A stretch of 64,000 nt of DNA, taken from contig CAVOYQ010000022.1 of the NCBI GenBank assembly GCA_963700705.1, positions 1-64,000 on the forward strand, given 5' to 3'. Below are positions 10,053 through 19,106 of the stretch, piece by piece; position 1 is the stretch's first letter, and each line of letters starts with the position of its first letter. Source of the stretch: JAHEFT01 sp963700705. Its GTDB lineage: Bacteria > Pseudomonadota > Gammaproteobacteria > Xanthomonadales > SZUA-36. The notes beneath the pieces are model-generated. The model was not told the DNA's origin and did not search any database. It saw nothing but the letters and a program-made list of their open reading frames with translations. The position numbers and the translations under genes are program-made.

Positions 10053-11136
10053 TCACCTGATTTTCAGCGTCGCCAGCCCGGCCAGCACGAGAATGACCGA
10101 GATGATCCAGAACCGCACAATGACCCGCGGCTCCGGCCAGCCCTTGAGTTCGAAGTGATGGTGGATCGGCGCCATGCGGAAAATCCGCTTGCCGGTCAGC
10201 TTGAACGACGCCACCTGCAGGATCACCGACACCGTTTCCATCACGAACACGCCGGCCATCACGATGAACACCAGTTCCTGCCGCACGATGACGGCGATCA
10301 GGCCGAGCGCCGCGCCGACCGCCAGCGCTCCGATGTCGCCCATGAAGATCTGCGCCGGGTAGGTGTTGAACCAGAGGAAGCCCAGGCCGGCGCCGGCCAG
10401 GCCGCCGCAGAAAGATGGCGAGTTCGCCCGCGCCCGGAAGGAAGGGCAGGCCGAGGTAAGCGGAGAACACGGAGTGCCCGGCGACGTAGGCGAAGATACC
10501 CAGCGCGGCGGCGACGAACACGGACGGCATGATGGCCAGGCCGTCGAGGCCGTCGGTCAGGTTCACCGCGTTGGAAAAACCCACCACCATGAAATAGGTG
10601 GTGACGATGTAGAACACGCCCAGCGGAATGGCGACGCCCTTGAAGAACGGCACGATCAACTCGGTGGCGGCCGGCACGTCCGCGGTCATGTACAGGAATC
10701 CCGCCACCACCAGGCCGACCACGGACTGCCCCAGGTACTTCCAGCGCGCGGGCAGGCCGGCCGAGTCCTGCAGCACCAGCTTGCGGTAATCGTCGATCCA
10801 GCCGATCAGGCCGAACGCCAGGGTCACCAGGATCACCACCCAGACGTAGCGATTGCCGAGGTCGGCCCACAGCAGGGTGGAAAGCACAATGGCAAACAGG
10901 ATCAGCGCGCCACCCATGGTCGGCGTGCCGGCCTTGACGAAATGGCTTTCCGGCCCGAGCTTGCGGATGGGCTGACCCATTTGCTGCCGGACCAGGCGGC
11001 GGATGAACCACGGGCCCAGCAGCAGGGACAGCAACAGGGCCGTCAGCGCTGCAAGGATGGTGCGCAGTGTGATGTAGCCGAACACGTTGAAGAAGGAATC
11101 GACTTCCGCCAACTGCTGAAAAACCCAGAACAGCAT
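10053..11136 (-). CDS. mraY: Phospho-MurNAc-pentapeptide transferase, one frameshift
   Basis: MraY transfers phospho-MurNAc-pentapeptide to undecaprenyl phosphate, forming lipid I in the inner membrane. The ATG at 11136 follows a strong GAAGGAGG site. The N-terminal two thirds read cleanly: TPTMGGALILFAIVLSTLLW, IGWIDDYRKLV and SNAVNLTDGLDGLAIMPSVF, which hold the catalytic Asp clusters. A frameshift near 10410 separates this from the final part with GDIGALAVGAALGLIAVIVR and the signature FRMAPIHHHFELKGWPEPRV. The C-terminus VLAGLATLKIR before TGA is complete. About ten membrane helices and a length near 360 residues match the family. The gene leads directly into ftsW. Confidence 0.95.
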
Positions 11137-11149
11137 CAGATCGCCTCCT

Positions 11150-12490
11150 TCATTGGCGGTATCGCGGGTGATGGCTTCCACGACCGCTTCCATGCCCATG
11201 GACCGAGACCCTTTGACCAGGCAATTGATCCCCGGCCGCAACTGCCGGCGCAGCGCAGTCGGCCAGCTCGTCGCGGCTGTCAAAATGCTCACCACCCTCG
11301 CCGAACGCATCGATCGCGTGAACGCGACATCTCGCCGGTGGCGAACAGGCGCTGACGCCCATGGCCCGGGCGGCGTCGCCGACTTCGCGGTGCATTTTGG
11401 GACTGTCGGTCGCCCAGCTCTTTCATGTCACCCAGCACCAGCCAGGGCGTGCCCTGCATGCCGGACAGCACCTGCAGCGCGGAATACAGCGAGGCGGGGT
11501 TGGCGTTGTAGGTGTCGTCGATGACCGTCCAGCCCGTGCTGGTCTCGATGAAGTTCAGCCGCCCGGGTACCGGCTTGACGCCTTCCAGTCCGGCGCGGAT
11601 GTCGTCCAGACCGATATCCAGCGCAAGGGCCACGGCAGTCGCTGCGGCGGCATTGAGCCGGTTGTGGGCGCCGGGCAGTGCCAGCCGCAAGTCGAACGCA
11701 CCCTGCGGCGTCCGCAGGACGGGCTGCTGCTCGTCCCCGGTTACGCGCACGTCGCAGCCCGGTCCGCTGCCGAAGGTCAGCACGTGTCCGGCGCGATTTA
11801 CTCCGGCCCATAACTCCGTCCAGGGCTCGTCCGCGTTGATCACGGCGTGAGCCGTCCGCGGGCAAAGCAGCATAAATCTCGCCCTTGGCGCGCGCCACGC
11901 CCTCTTCGCTGCCGAAGCCGCCGAGGTGTGCCGGGCCGATATTGGTGATCAGGCCGATATCCGGCCTGGCGATGTCGGCCAGGTATGCGATATCCCCGGC
12001 CTTGCTGGCGCCGAGTTCGAGCACCGCGAAGCGGTGGTTCGGTTCCAGTTCGAACAGGCTCAGCGGCACGCCCAGCTCGTTGTTGTAATTGCCCCGAGTA
12101 GCCAGCACTGCCCCTGCGGGCCGCAGAATGCTGGCCACCATTTCCTTGACCGTGGTTTTGCCGTTACTGCCGGTGATGCCGACCACCACCGGGTCGAGAC
12201 GCTGCCGCAACAGCGCGGCAAGGCGGCCCAGCGCGAACAGCACATCGCCCACGACCAGTTGCGGTACGTCGAGATCGAGGCGGCGATTGACCAACAGGGC
12301 CACGGCGCCGAGCTGAACGGCCGCGGGCGCAAAGTCGTGGCCATCGACCTGGCTGCCGGGAAGCGCTGCAAACAGGGCGCCAAAGTCGACCCGGCGGCTG
12401 TCAGTGACAATCGCGTCGACGGTGACATCGCGCTGACGGCACCGGGCAGTCCAGGACCGCAGCCATTTCGCTGAGCCGCATCCGGATCAT
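11150..12490 (-). CDS. murF: UDP-MurNAc-tripeptide--D-Ala-D-Ala ligase, frameshifted
   Basis: MurF joins D-Ala-D-Ala to UDP-MurNAc-tripeptide. The start ATG at 12490 overlaps the murE stop (ATGA): MIRMRLSEMAAVLD. After a frameshift come LLVNRRLDLDVPQLVVGDVL, the P-loop VGITGSNGKTTVKEMVASIL (near 12160), ATRGNYNNELGVPLSLFELE, VLELGASKAGDIAYLADIAR and ITNIGPAHLGGFGSEEGVAR. In another frame are ALPGAHNRLNAAAATAVALA (near 11660), RPGRLNFIETSTGWTVIDDT and YNANPASLYSALQVLSG (near 11490). The end GINCLVKGSRSMGMEAVVEA leads to a TGA at 11150. At least four frameshifts are present. The family's three domains are all recognisable. Confidence 0.92.
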
Positions 12491-13954
12491 GCTGCTTCCT
12501 CCAGCGCGGCCCGCACCGCGGCTTCGTCGCTGAACGGCACTCTCTGCCCTTTCGATTCCTGCCAGGCTTCGTGTCCCTTGCCGGCGATCAGCACGATGTC
12601 GCCCTCGCCGCTGCCGAGCACGGCCTGCGCGAATGGCCGTACCGCGGTCTGCCACGACCTGCGCTGCTCCGGGTCTGTCCAGGCCGGCCAGCATGTCGCT
12701 GAAAATGGCCGCGGGCTCTTCGCCGCGCGGGTTGTCCGAGGTCAGCACGACCCGGTCCGCCAGCGATTCGGCGACCTGCGCCATCATCGGCCGCTTGCCG
12801 CTGTCACGGTCGCCACCGCAGCCGAACACGCACACGAGGCGCCCATGCAGATGCGACCGCAACGCCGTCAGCGCCTGGTGCAGGGCATCCGGCGTGTGCG
12901 CATAGTCGACCACCACGACCGGCTGGTTCGGTTCTCCACCGAGGCAATGCATGCGGCCCGGCACGGGGTGCATGATTTCCAATTGGTGCAGTGACGCGGT
13001 TCCAGGGCATGCCCAGCAACGCCAGCGTGCCGGCTGCCGCCAGCAGGTTGGACAGATTGAATGCGCCGAGCAAGCCGCTGCGGACTTCGCCTTCGCCCCA
13101 GGGGCTGGCCATGCGCAGCGTCATGCCGAGCGAGTCCATCTGACAGCACCGAGCCACGCAGTTCGCTGCTGCCATTGGTGCCGTAACTCAGCACCTCGGT
13201 GCCGTTGCGAATCTCGGCGATCAGCGATTTGCCGAACGCGTCGTCCTGGTTGATGATGGCGAAGCGCGGGATGGCAGTCGATGAACAGGCGCCGCTTGGC
13301 GGCAGCATAGGCTTCCATCGTGCCGTGATAGTCCAGGTGGTCGCGGCTCAGGTTGGTAAATACGGCGGCGTCGAAGGCGACGTCGTCGCAGCGGCCCTGG
13401 TCCAGGGCGTGCGAAGAGACTTCCATGGCCACTTTTTCCACCCCCTGGTCGATGCAGTCCGCCAGCATGCCTTGCAGGGAGATCGGATCCGGCGTCGTCA
13501 TGTCGGCTGGCTTCAACGCGCCAGCGGCCCATAGCCAATGGTGCCGATCAGGCCGGCGTCGCCGCTGCTGCGGTGCCAGGCCTGGGCGATGAAATGCGCC
13601 GTTGAAGTCTTGCCGTTGGTCCCGGTTACGCCCGCCACGACCAACTGCTCGGACGGGATTGTGGAAGAAACGCGCGCCCAGGCTGGAAAGCCTCCGCTCC
13701 AGGCCGGGCACGGCCGACCGCTGGTAATCCAGCAACGGCACCTCCGCCCGGCCGTCATGAATCACGATCAGCGGCGCCGCGCGCCGCGCCTGGCCGGCAT
13801 AGGCCATGCCATGGGCCTGGGCGCCCCCGACGGCGACAAAGGCCTCGCCCGGCTCAATACGCCGAGAGTCCAGTCCAAGGCCGTTGATGACGACCTCGGG
13901 TACTGCATCGCACCAGTCCTCGAGCAGGGTCCGCACGGTCATCGGGCAGCTCAT
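12487..13954 (-). CDS. murE: UDP-MurNAc-dipeptide--diaminopimelate ligase, frameshifted
   Basis: MurE adds the third stem-peptide residue. The start ATG at 13954 overlaps the ftsI stop (ATGA): MSCPMTVRTLLEDW, then INGLGLDSRRIEPGEAFVAV. A shifted segment carries the P-loop VTGTNGKTSTAHFIAQAW (near 13590). KVAMEVSSHALDQGRCDDVA and FTNLSRDHLDYHGTMEAYAA (near 13340) are clear. The C-terminal part has GRMHCLGGEPNQPVVVVDYA and HTPDALHQAL, VCVFGCGGDRDSGKRPMMAQ, and LTSDNPRGEEPAAIFSDM (near 12740). The DNPR motif is the one associated with meso-diaminopimelate rather than lysine, so the wall should be the usual Gram-negative type. Several frameshifts interrupt the gene. The end AALEEAA precedes the TGA at 12487. 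Confidence 0.93.
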
Positions 13955-15689
13955 GGATCCATCTCCCCGGCATCCACGGTCCTCGACATTGGCGTCATCG
14001 CGCGCCGTGCGCCACCATGTCCGCCATAATCATCCGGCGGCACGTTCATCAGGCGCAGCGCACCTTCCATGACCGTCGAAAACAACGGCGCGGCAACGAG
14101 CCCGCCGTAATACTGGTCACCCGATGGATCATTGACCACCACGACGCGCGACCAGCCTTGGGTCACTGGAGGGCGCAAAGCCGGCGAAACTGGCAATGTA
14201 GCGCGAGGCATATCCGGAGGCGCTGGCTTTGCGGGATGTTCCGGTCTTGCCGGATACGCGGTAGTTCTTCACCCGGGCCGATCTTGCCGGTACCTTCCGG
14301 GCCCGTCACGGTTTCCAGCATCGCCGCCACCTGCCGCGCGAGTACCGGGTCGAGGATCGGAAGTGGGTGGGTTGGTCGCCCCCATGATCAGGCTGGGGCG
14401 GCGCAGGCGGCCTTCGTCGGCCAGGGCGGCGAAAGCCTCCGCCAGCTGCAAAACCGTGACGGAAATGCCGTAGCCGTAGGACAGGGTGGCCTGCTCCACG
14501 CGGCGCCAGCGCCGATGGTTGCGCAGCACGCCCGCCGATTCGCCCGGGAATCCGGTTCCGGTCACGTCGCCGAATCCGAAGCGGTTGTACGTGCCCCACA
14601 TGTGCTCCGGCTCGAGATCCAGGGCGATCTTGGTCGCGGCGACATTCGAGGACTTGGTGATAAGGCGGGTGACGTCGATCGGGCCGTAATTGTGATGATC
14701 GCTGATGGTGTGCCGGCCGATGTTGATGCGGCCGGGCGTCGTGTCGATCGGCGTTGTCGGGCGTCCAGCGGCCCGGTTTCCAGGGCGGACGCCACGGCGA
14801 ACGGCTTCATCACGGAACCGGGTTCGAACACGTCGGTGATGGCCCGGTTGCGCAGTCCTTCGCTGTCGATGTCCGAATGATTCGGGTTGTAGGATGGCTG
14901 GTTGACCATGGCCAGCACCTCACCGGACTTGACGTCCAGCAACACCACGCTACCGGAGCGCGCACCGTGCTTCAGCACGGTGCGCTTCAGCTCCCGGTAG
15001 GCGAGGTATTGCAGGCGGCGATCAATGGTCAGGCTGAGGTCATGGCCCGGCTCGGCTTCGCGGACCACTTCAACGTGCTCGACGGTGCGGCCCAGCCGGT
15101 CGCGGATCACGCGCTTCAGGCCGGGCTTGCCGGCCAGCCAGTCGTTGTAGGCCAGCTCCAGCCCTTCCTGGCCCACATCATCGATATTGGTGAAGCCGAT
15201 CACGTGCGAGGTGACTTCGCCGGCCGGGTAGAAGCGGCGGTATTCTTTCTGCAGGAATACTCCGTGCAGATGCGAGCGACTCGATCTCCGCGGCGACGTC
15301 CGGGTGCAACCGCCGGCGCAGCCAGACGAATTCGCGGCCCGAGCGCTGGGTCAGCCGGCGCTCGATTTCATCGGCCTCGACGCCGAGCACATCGGCCAGC
15401 GGCTCGATGTCCTCGGGGGTCTGCAGCAGTTCCTTCGGATTCACCCAGACCGAATCGACCGGCGTGCTGACCGCCAGCGGCTCGCCGTTGCGATCGAGGA
15501 TGTTGCCGCGGCGGGTCGGCACCTTGACCTCCCGCAGGTAGCGCGCCTCGCCCTGGTCCTGCAGAAACTCCGTGTCGACGATCTGCAGGTTGATCGCCCG
15601 GGCGACCAGCGCGATCGAGCACAGCAGGAAGAACCGCAGAAAGGCGTACAGCCTGCTGACCGGCGCCACTTGTTGTTGCGCGGGCTCAA
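13951..15689 (-). CDS. ftsI: FtsI/PBP3 septal transpeptidase, frameshifted
   Basis: FtsI is the class B penicillin-binding protein that cross-links septal peptidoglycan. A TTG at 15689 overlapping the ftsL stop (TTGA) gives LSPRNNKWRRSAG; after a one-base shift the membrane anchor AFLRFFLLCSIALVARAINL follows. The pedestal shows REVKVPTRRGNILDRNGEPL and STPVDSVWVNPKELL. The transpeptidase domain has SXXK as EPGSVMKPFAVASAL (near 14810), SXN as ITKSSNVAATKIALDL (near 14650) and KTG as GKTGTSRKASA (near 14230). The end is VSRTVDAGEMDP. An alternative start is the GTG at 15669. Frameshifts occur near 15650, 15270, 14750, 14600, 14270 and 14170. Gene order ftsL-ftsI-murE is canonical. Confidence 0.93.
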
Positions 15690-15955
15690 GGCTCGATCAC
15701 CAGGATGCGGGTTTCGCCGGCAGCCTGCATGCGGAGTTGTTCGCGGGCCTTGCTTTCCACGTGGCTGGCATCCGCCAGCCAGGCCTGTTCGAGCTGCAGG
15801 CGGCTCCACTCGGCAATGTAGGCGTCACGCTGATCCTCGAGCTGACCCAGTTCCACCGCCTTGCGCCGACTTTCGTGCCGGGTGTAGACCACGCCCAGCG
15901 CGCTGCCGATCACGGCAGCCAGGGCAATCAGGACAATAATCAGACGTGCATTCAA
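15686..15955 (-). CDS. ftsL: FtsL cell-division protein
   Basis: FtsL is a small bitopic inner-membrane protein that forms the FtsQLB complex. The 89-residue product has a short cytoplasmic end, one membrane helix (LIIVLIALAAVIGSALGVVY, residues 5-24) and a periplasmic coiled coil (SRRKAVELGQLEDQRDAYIA through about residue 60). The start is a TTG that overlaps the rsmH stop codon (TTGA), so translation is probably coupled. Among the minus-strand dcw genes from mraZ to secA it is the only one in this window without a visible frameshift. Sequence similarity alone is weak for this family; size, topology and position between rsmH and ftsI decide the call. Confidence 0.9.
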   Translation of the reverse strand: MNARLIIVLIALAAVIGSALGVVYTRHESRRKAVELGQLEDQRDAYIAEWSRLQLEQAWLADASHVESKAREQLRMQAAGETRILVIEP

Positions 15956-16879
15956 CCGAGTTTCTCCGCAATCCTCATGACAGCGCTTCGTGCACGGGGA
16001 TTGACGGAGAGTTCGGTTGCAGAGGGCTTTGATGGCCTTGCCAACCGGCTTCAGAACGGCTTGAAGTCCGGATGTTGCGGTATGTTCCTGCGGACCTTGC
16101 CTGGTCGTGCGGCTTCTCTTATCGTCCGCTTGACCAGGCGGTCCTCGAGGGAGTGAAAACTGATCACTACCAGCCTTCCTCCCGGGCGCAACAACCCAAT
16201 CGCTTCTTCCAGGCCCTTTGCCAACTGGGCCAATTCATCATTTATATATATTCGGATTGCCTGAAAGCATCGTGTTGCTGGATGCTTGTTTTTTTCCCGG
16301 CGGCCGATGGTTTTCTCGATCAATCTCGCCAATTGACCGGTTGTTTCCAGCCGCTGCTTTTGCCGGGTCATCACGATGCTCCTGGCAATCCTGCGCGCGT
16401 GGCGCTCCTCTCCGAACTCCCAAAACACGCGGGTCAATTCCCGTTCCGGCGCTTCAGCCAACCACTCTTTGGCCGACACACCCTGTAATGGGTTCATACG
16501 CATATCCAGTGGACCATCTCCCATGAAGGAGAAACCCCGTTCCGGATCGTCCAGCTGGGGTGAAGAAACACCAAGATCCAGCAAGATGCCATCCAGGCCT
16601 TCTTCCACGCCCCACTCGTGGACGTAGCGTTCCATCTCTGCAAAGTTGCCCTGGGCGATCGAGAAGCGCGGATCTTTCCATCAACTTCTTCCCGGCGGCT
16701 ATCGCCTCCGGATCCCTGTCCAGGGACAACAAGCAGCCTTTCCCGGACAAGCGGGCCAATATCGCCCGGCTATGTCCGCCTCTGCCAAAGGTGCCGTCGA
16801 GGTATTTCCCGTCGGGCCGGATGTTGAGCGCTTCCACCGCTTCTTCCAGTAAAACTGGCCGGTGTTGGTATTCGCTCAT
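15952..16879 (-). CDS. rsmH: 16S rRNA m4C1402 methyltransferase, frameshifted
   Basis: RsmH (MraW) methylates N4 of C1402 in 16S rRNA using S-adenosylmethionine. The ATG at 16879, after an AGGAGGTG ribosome site in the 40-base gap from mraZ, gives MSEYQHRPVLLEEAVEALNI. The SAM-binding motif DGTFGRGGHSRAILARL follows. A frameshift near 16680 leads to DGILLDLGVSSPQLDDPERG and FSFMGDGPLDMRMNP. The rest has FQAIRIYINDELAQLAKGLE and PGGRLVVISFHSLEDRLVKR (near 16150). A second shift near 16050 gives the end KPSATELSVNPRARSAVMRI and AEKLG before TGA at 15952. Length is near 310 residues, normal for the family. Confidence 0.95.
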
Positions 16880-16919
16880 CTAGTCCGTTGCGCACCTCCT
16901 GGCCGTCCTTGCCCCCGCC

Positions 16920-17372
16920 TCACAGCACCAGGCGGGCCATTTCTTCTGATGCAGCTTCGTCAAGACTGCGTTCTTCTTCCACCCGCTTCTGGTTGAGAAT
17001 CGTCTCGTTCCAGATCTCGAAGCGGTTGCCCATTCCCAGCAGCACGACCCGTTTTTCCAGGCCGGCTACCTGCCGCAGCGTCTGCGGTAGCTGAATCCGG
17101 CCGTTGGCATCCGGTTCAACTGCACTGGCACTCCCCACCAGTTTGCGTTGCAGGCTGCGATGACCCGGGTTGAACGTACTCAAACCCGGTCACTTCGTCG
17201 CGCACCCGTTCCCATTCCTTTTCCGGGTACAGGTAAAGCGCCCCGGAGTCGAAAGCGCTGTAGGTGAGCACCATCCGCCCGTCACACGCTCCTGGATCGC
17301 GTCCCGGTAGCGCATCGGTATGGCCAGACGCCCTTTCGCGTCCAGGTTGATGGCGGTTTCACCGAAATACAC
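16920..17372 (-). CDS. mraZ: MraZ transcriptional regulator of the dcw operon, frameshifted
   Basis: MraZ is an AbrB-like DNA-binding protein that represses its own dcw operon. A GTG at 17372 gives VYFGETAINLDAKGRLAIPM and RYRDAIQERVTGG. One-base shifts near 17275 and 17185 then lead to the second half, STFNPGHRSLQRKLVGSASA, EPDANGRIQLPQTLRQVAGL and EKRVVLLGMGNRFEIWNE. Two copies of the D-x-(K/N)-G-R-(L/I) swapped-hairpin motif are visible (LDAKGRLAIP and PDANGRIQLP), the family hallmark. The repaired length is about 150 residues, as in E. coli. It is the first gene of the leftward dcw run, preceded by repeated TGGGA-type sequence. Confidence 0.94.
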
Positions 17373-17420
17373 TGTCTTCCCACCAATGATTTACACTATT
17401 TACCACTATATTCCCACTGA
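17373..17420 (-). promoter_or_regulatory. Putative MraZ operator and ribosome site upstream of mraZ
   Basis: Read on the minus strand, the 48 bases before mraZ contain spaced repeats of the MraZ-box type: AGTGGGAATA, TAGTGGTAAA, TAGTGTAAAT and TTGGTGGGAAGA. Two copies have the full TGGGA core (plus-strand TCCCA at 17412-17416 and 17378-17382) and the middle ones are degenerate. The spacing of about 10 to 12 bases puts them on one face of the helix, as described for MraZ operators. The last box includes the GGGAAGA that should be the ribosome site of the GTG start. Binding would then cover the translation signal region of the gene as well as the promoter. No clear -35/-10 pair was assigned. 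Confidence 0.6.
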
Positions 17421-17615
17421 ATTGCACAATAGTGACTTAACAGGCCTATTGTCAAGCACGCCAATAACTTAGGGGAAACGAGGTGGTTATTAGACCGGCC
17501 CTGCATGGCGGAGGCAGGGCGCAAATGTGTCAAGCAGATGATTTTTCGTTGCGACCGGCGCAACATCGCGGCCGGTCCAAGCGCGGCCTTTCAGAGGTTC
17601 CTTTGACTGAACCAG

Positions 17616-17727
17616 CCCCGGAGGCGCCATGGCTTTTTTCAGAACTGTTTGAAACAGGATGTTTCAAGACAAGCCCCAAGGGACGGGTTCACGGCGTGTC
17701 CTGAAAAAAGCCATGGCACCTCTGGGG
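17616..17727. repeat. Long inverted repeat between mraZ and rnpB
   Basis: Two 27-base arms at 17616-17642 and 17701-17727 are inverted copies with two mismatches, separated by 58 bases. Each arm contains GCCATGGCTTTTTTCAG, itself a short palindrome followed by a T run. The element lies downstream of rnpB and upstream of the mraZ promoter, in a 413-base non-coding stretch (17373-17785). It could act as an rnpB terminator on the minus strand or be a small mobile inverted-repeat element. A neighbouring sequence TCAGAGGTTCCT (17591-17602) matches the end of the inverted repeat at 33396-33480. Otherwise I see nothing gene-like in this stretch. Confidence 0.7.
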
Positions 17728-17785
17728 CGGAAAGCTGGCACGCACTTTAAAATTCTGTAGCGTGGATCCGGCATTTCCAAAGAAG

Positions 17786-18158
17786 AGGGAGCCGGCCGAT
17801 AAGCCGGGTTCTGTCGTCGTGGCAATCATTCATCTGGGACCGCCGTCACCGACGGCCTCAAGCAACCTACCCGAAAGCGCCGCGGGCCGCGGCATTGCTT
17901 TCCTATTTGGTCTTGCTCCGGGTGGGGTTTACCTAGCCGCAGAGTGTTACCACCTGCGCGGTGCGCTCTTACCGCACCATTTCACCCTTACCCAGGCTGG
18001 CCTCTTGCGAAGCTGGCTTTCCTGGCGGTATATTTTCTGTTGCACTTTCCGTAGGCTCACGCCCCCCAGGGATTACCTGGCACCCTGCCCTATGGAGCCC
18101 GGACTTTCCTCCCGGCTTGACCGGGGTTCACGCAGAGCGATTGCCTGGCCGGCTCCCG
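17786..18158 (-). ncRNA. rnpB: RNase P RNA, bacterial class A
   Basis: This is the catalytic RNA of ribonuclease P, which removes tRNA 5' leaders. On the minus strand it shows the conserved blocks in order: GGGAGCCGGCCAGGCAATCG at the 5' end, GAGGAAAGTCCGGGCTCCAT followed by AGGGCAGGGTGCCAGG (near 18110 to 18080), AGGGTGAAATGGTGCGGTAA (near 17985) and GAGCGCACCGCGC. Later come AAACCCCACCCGGAGCAAGA, CCAAATAGG, GGGTAGGTTGCTTGAGG and finally AGATGAATGATTGCC with ACGACAGAACCCGGCTTATC. The 5' GGGAGCCGGCC pairs with the 3' GGCCGGCTCCC to close helix P1. Length is about 373 nucleotides. The neighbours rsmI and mraZ match the Pseudomonas arrangement. Exact ends are approximate. Confidence 0.96.
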
Positions 18159-18161
18159 AGC

Positions 18162-19054
18162 CTATTTTCCGCACTCACCGGGTAATTGACAGCAAATTAA
18201 GCGGCCAATAGTCTCAGTCTGATTCCGCCGAGCGGACCCCATCAGCTCGTAGAGTTCGCGCCGGGGCACGTCGCAGAGTTTGGCAGCGACCCGTGCGGCC
18301 TGGCTGGATGACAGGTATTCCTGCAGGGCGCGCGCCATGGCCAGTGCGCGGGAAGTTTTCGTCCTTGTCTTCACTGGCCCGCAACCACCAGCACGAATTC
18401 CCCTTTTGACCTGGTCGGAGTCAGCCTCGACCCGGTCAATGACTTCCGCGACGGTTCCGCGCAAAACGGTTTCGAACTGCTTCGTCATTTCCCGGCAGAC
18501 CGCCATTCGCCGGCCCTGGCCAAAAACGGCCGCGAGGTCAGCCAGGCTCTCCCGGATGCGGTGACTGGACTCGAAAAACACCATCGTGCGGGATTCGCTT
18601 CCCAGGTTGGCCAGGCGCTTCTGCCTGGCCACCTGGCGGGCCGGCAAAAATCCTTCGAAGGTAAACCGGTCGGTGGCCAGACCGCTGATTGAGAGGGCGG
18701 CCGTGACGGAACTCGCCCCGGGAACCGTGACGACTTCGACCCCGGCCCCGATCGCCAGCTGCACCAGGCGATAGCCGGGGTCGGAAAGCAGAGGTGTCCC
18801 GGCATCCGAAACCAGCGCGACCGATTCGCCCCTTGCAGTCGTTCAACCAGTTTCGGAGCAACCTGTTCCTCGTTGTGTTCCTGCAGACTGAGTAACGGCT
18901 GGTCCAGGCCGTGCCGGGACATCAGGACACGGGTGTGGCGCGTGTCTTCGGCTGCAATCACGTCGACCGCCCCGAGCACTGCCAACGCCCGCAGCGTGAT
19001 GTCCTCGAGGTTGCCGATCGGCGTCGCAACCACGTACAGTCGGGCACTATTCAT
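18162..19054 (-). CDS. rsmI: 16S rRNA 2'-O-methyltransferase RsmI, frameshifted
   Basis: RsmI methylates the ribose of C1402 in 16S rRNA, the same nucleotide that RsmH modifies on its base. The ATG at 19054 gives MNSARLYVVATPIGNLEDIT, with AAEDTRHTRVLMSRHGLDQP and LLSLQEHNEEQVAPKLVERL. A frameshift near 18830 leads to QLAIGAGVEVVTVPGASSVT, ALSISGLATDRFTFEGFLPA, MVFFESSHRIRESLADLAAV and GQGRRMAVCREMTKQFETVL. A double shift near 18370-18410 disrupts the usual KGEFVLVVAG-type segment. The end contains ARVAAKLCDVPRRELYELM. The stop at 18162 lies just before rnpB and may be slightly late. The gene is divergent from lpoA. Confidence 0.94.
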
Positions 19055-19106
19055 GGGACCATATTATGAATCATGGAGCCGCGCATTGCGGTATCATTTT
19101 GCAGTG

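Noticed and set aside
12487..15689. Pseudogenisation of murE, murF and ftsI
   Set aside because: All catalytic motifs are preserved in alternating frames, as expected from recent indel errors and not from relaxed selection.
17762..18211. 149-codon plus-strand frame
   Set aside because: It is the complement of rnpB; the RNase P RNA consensus blocks explain the sequence completely.
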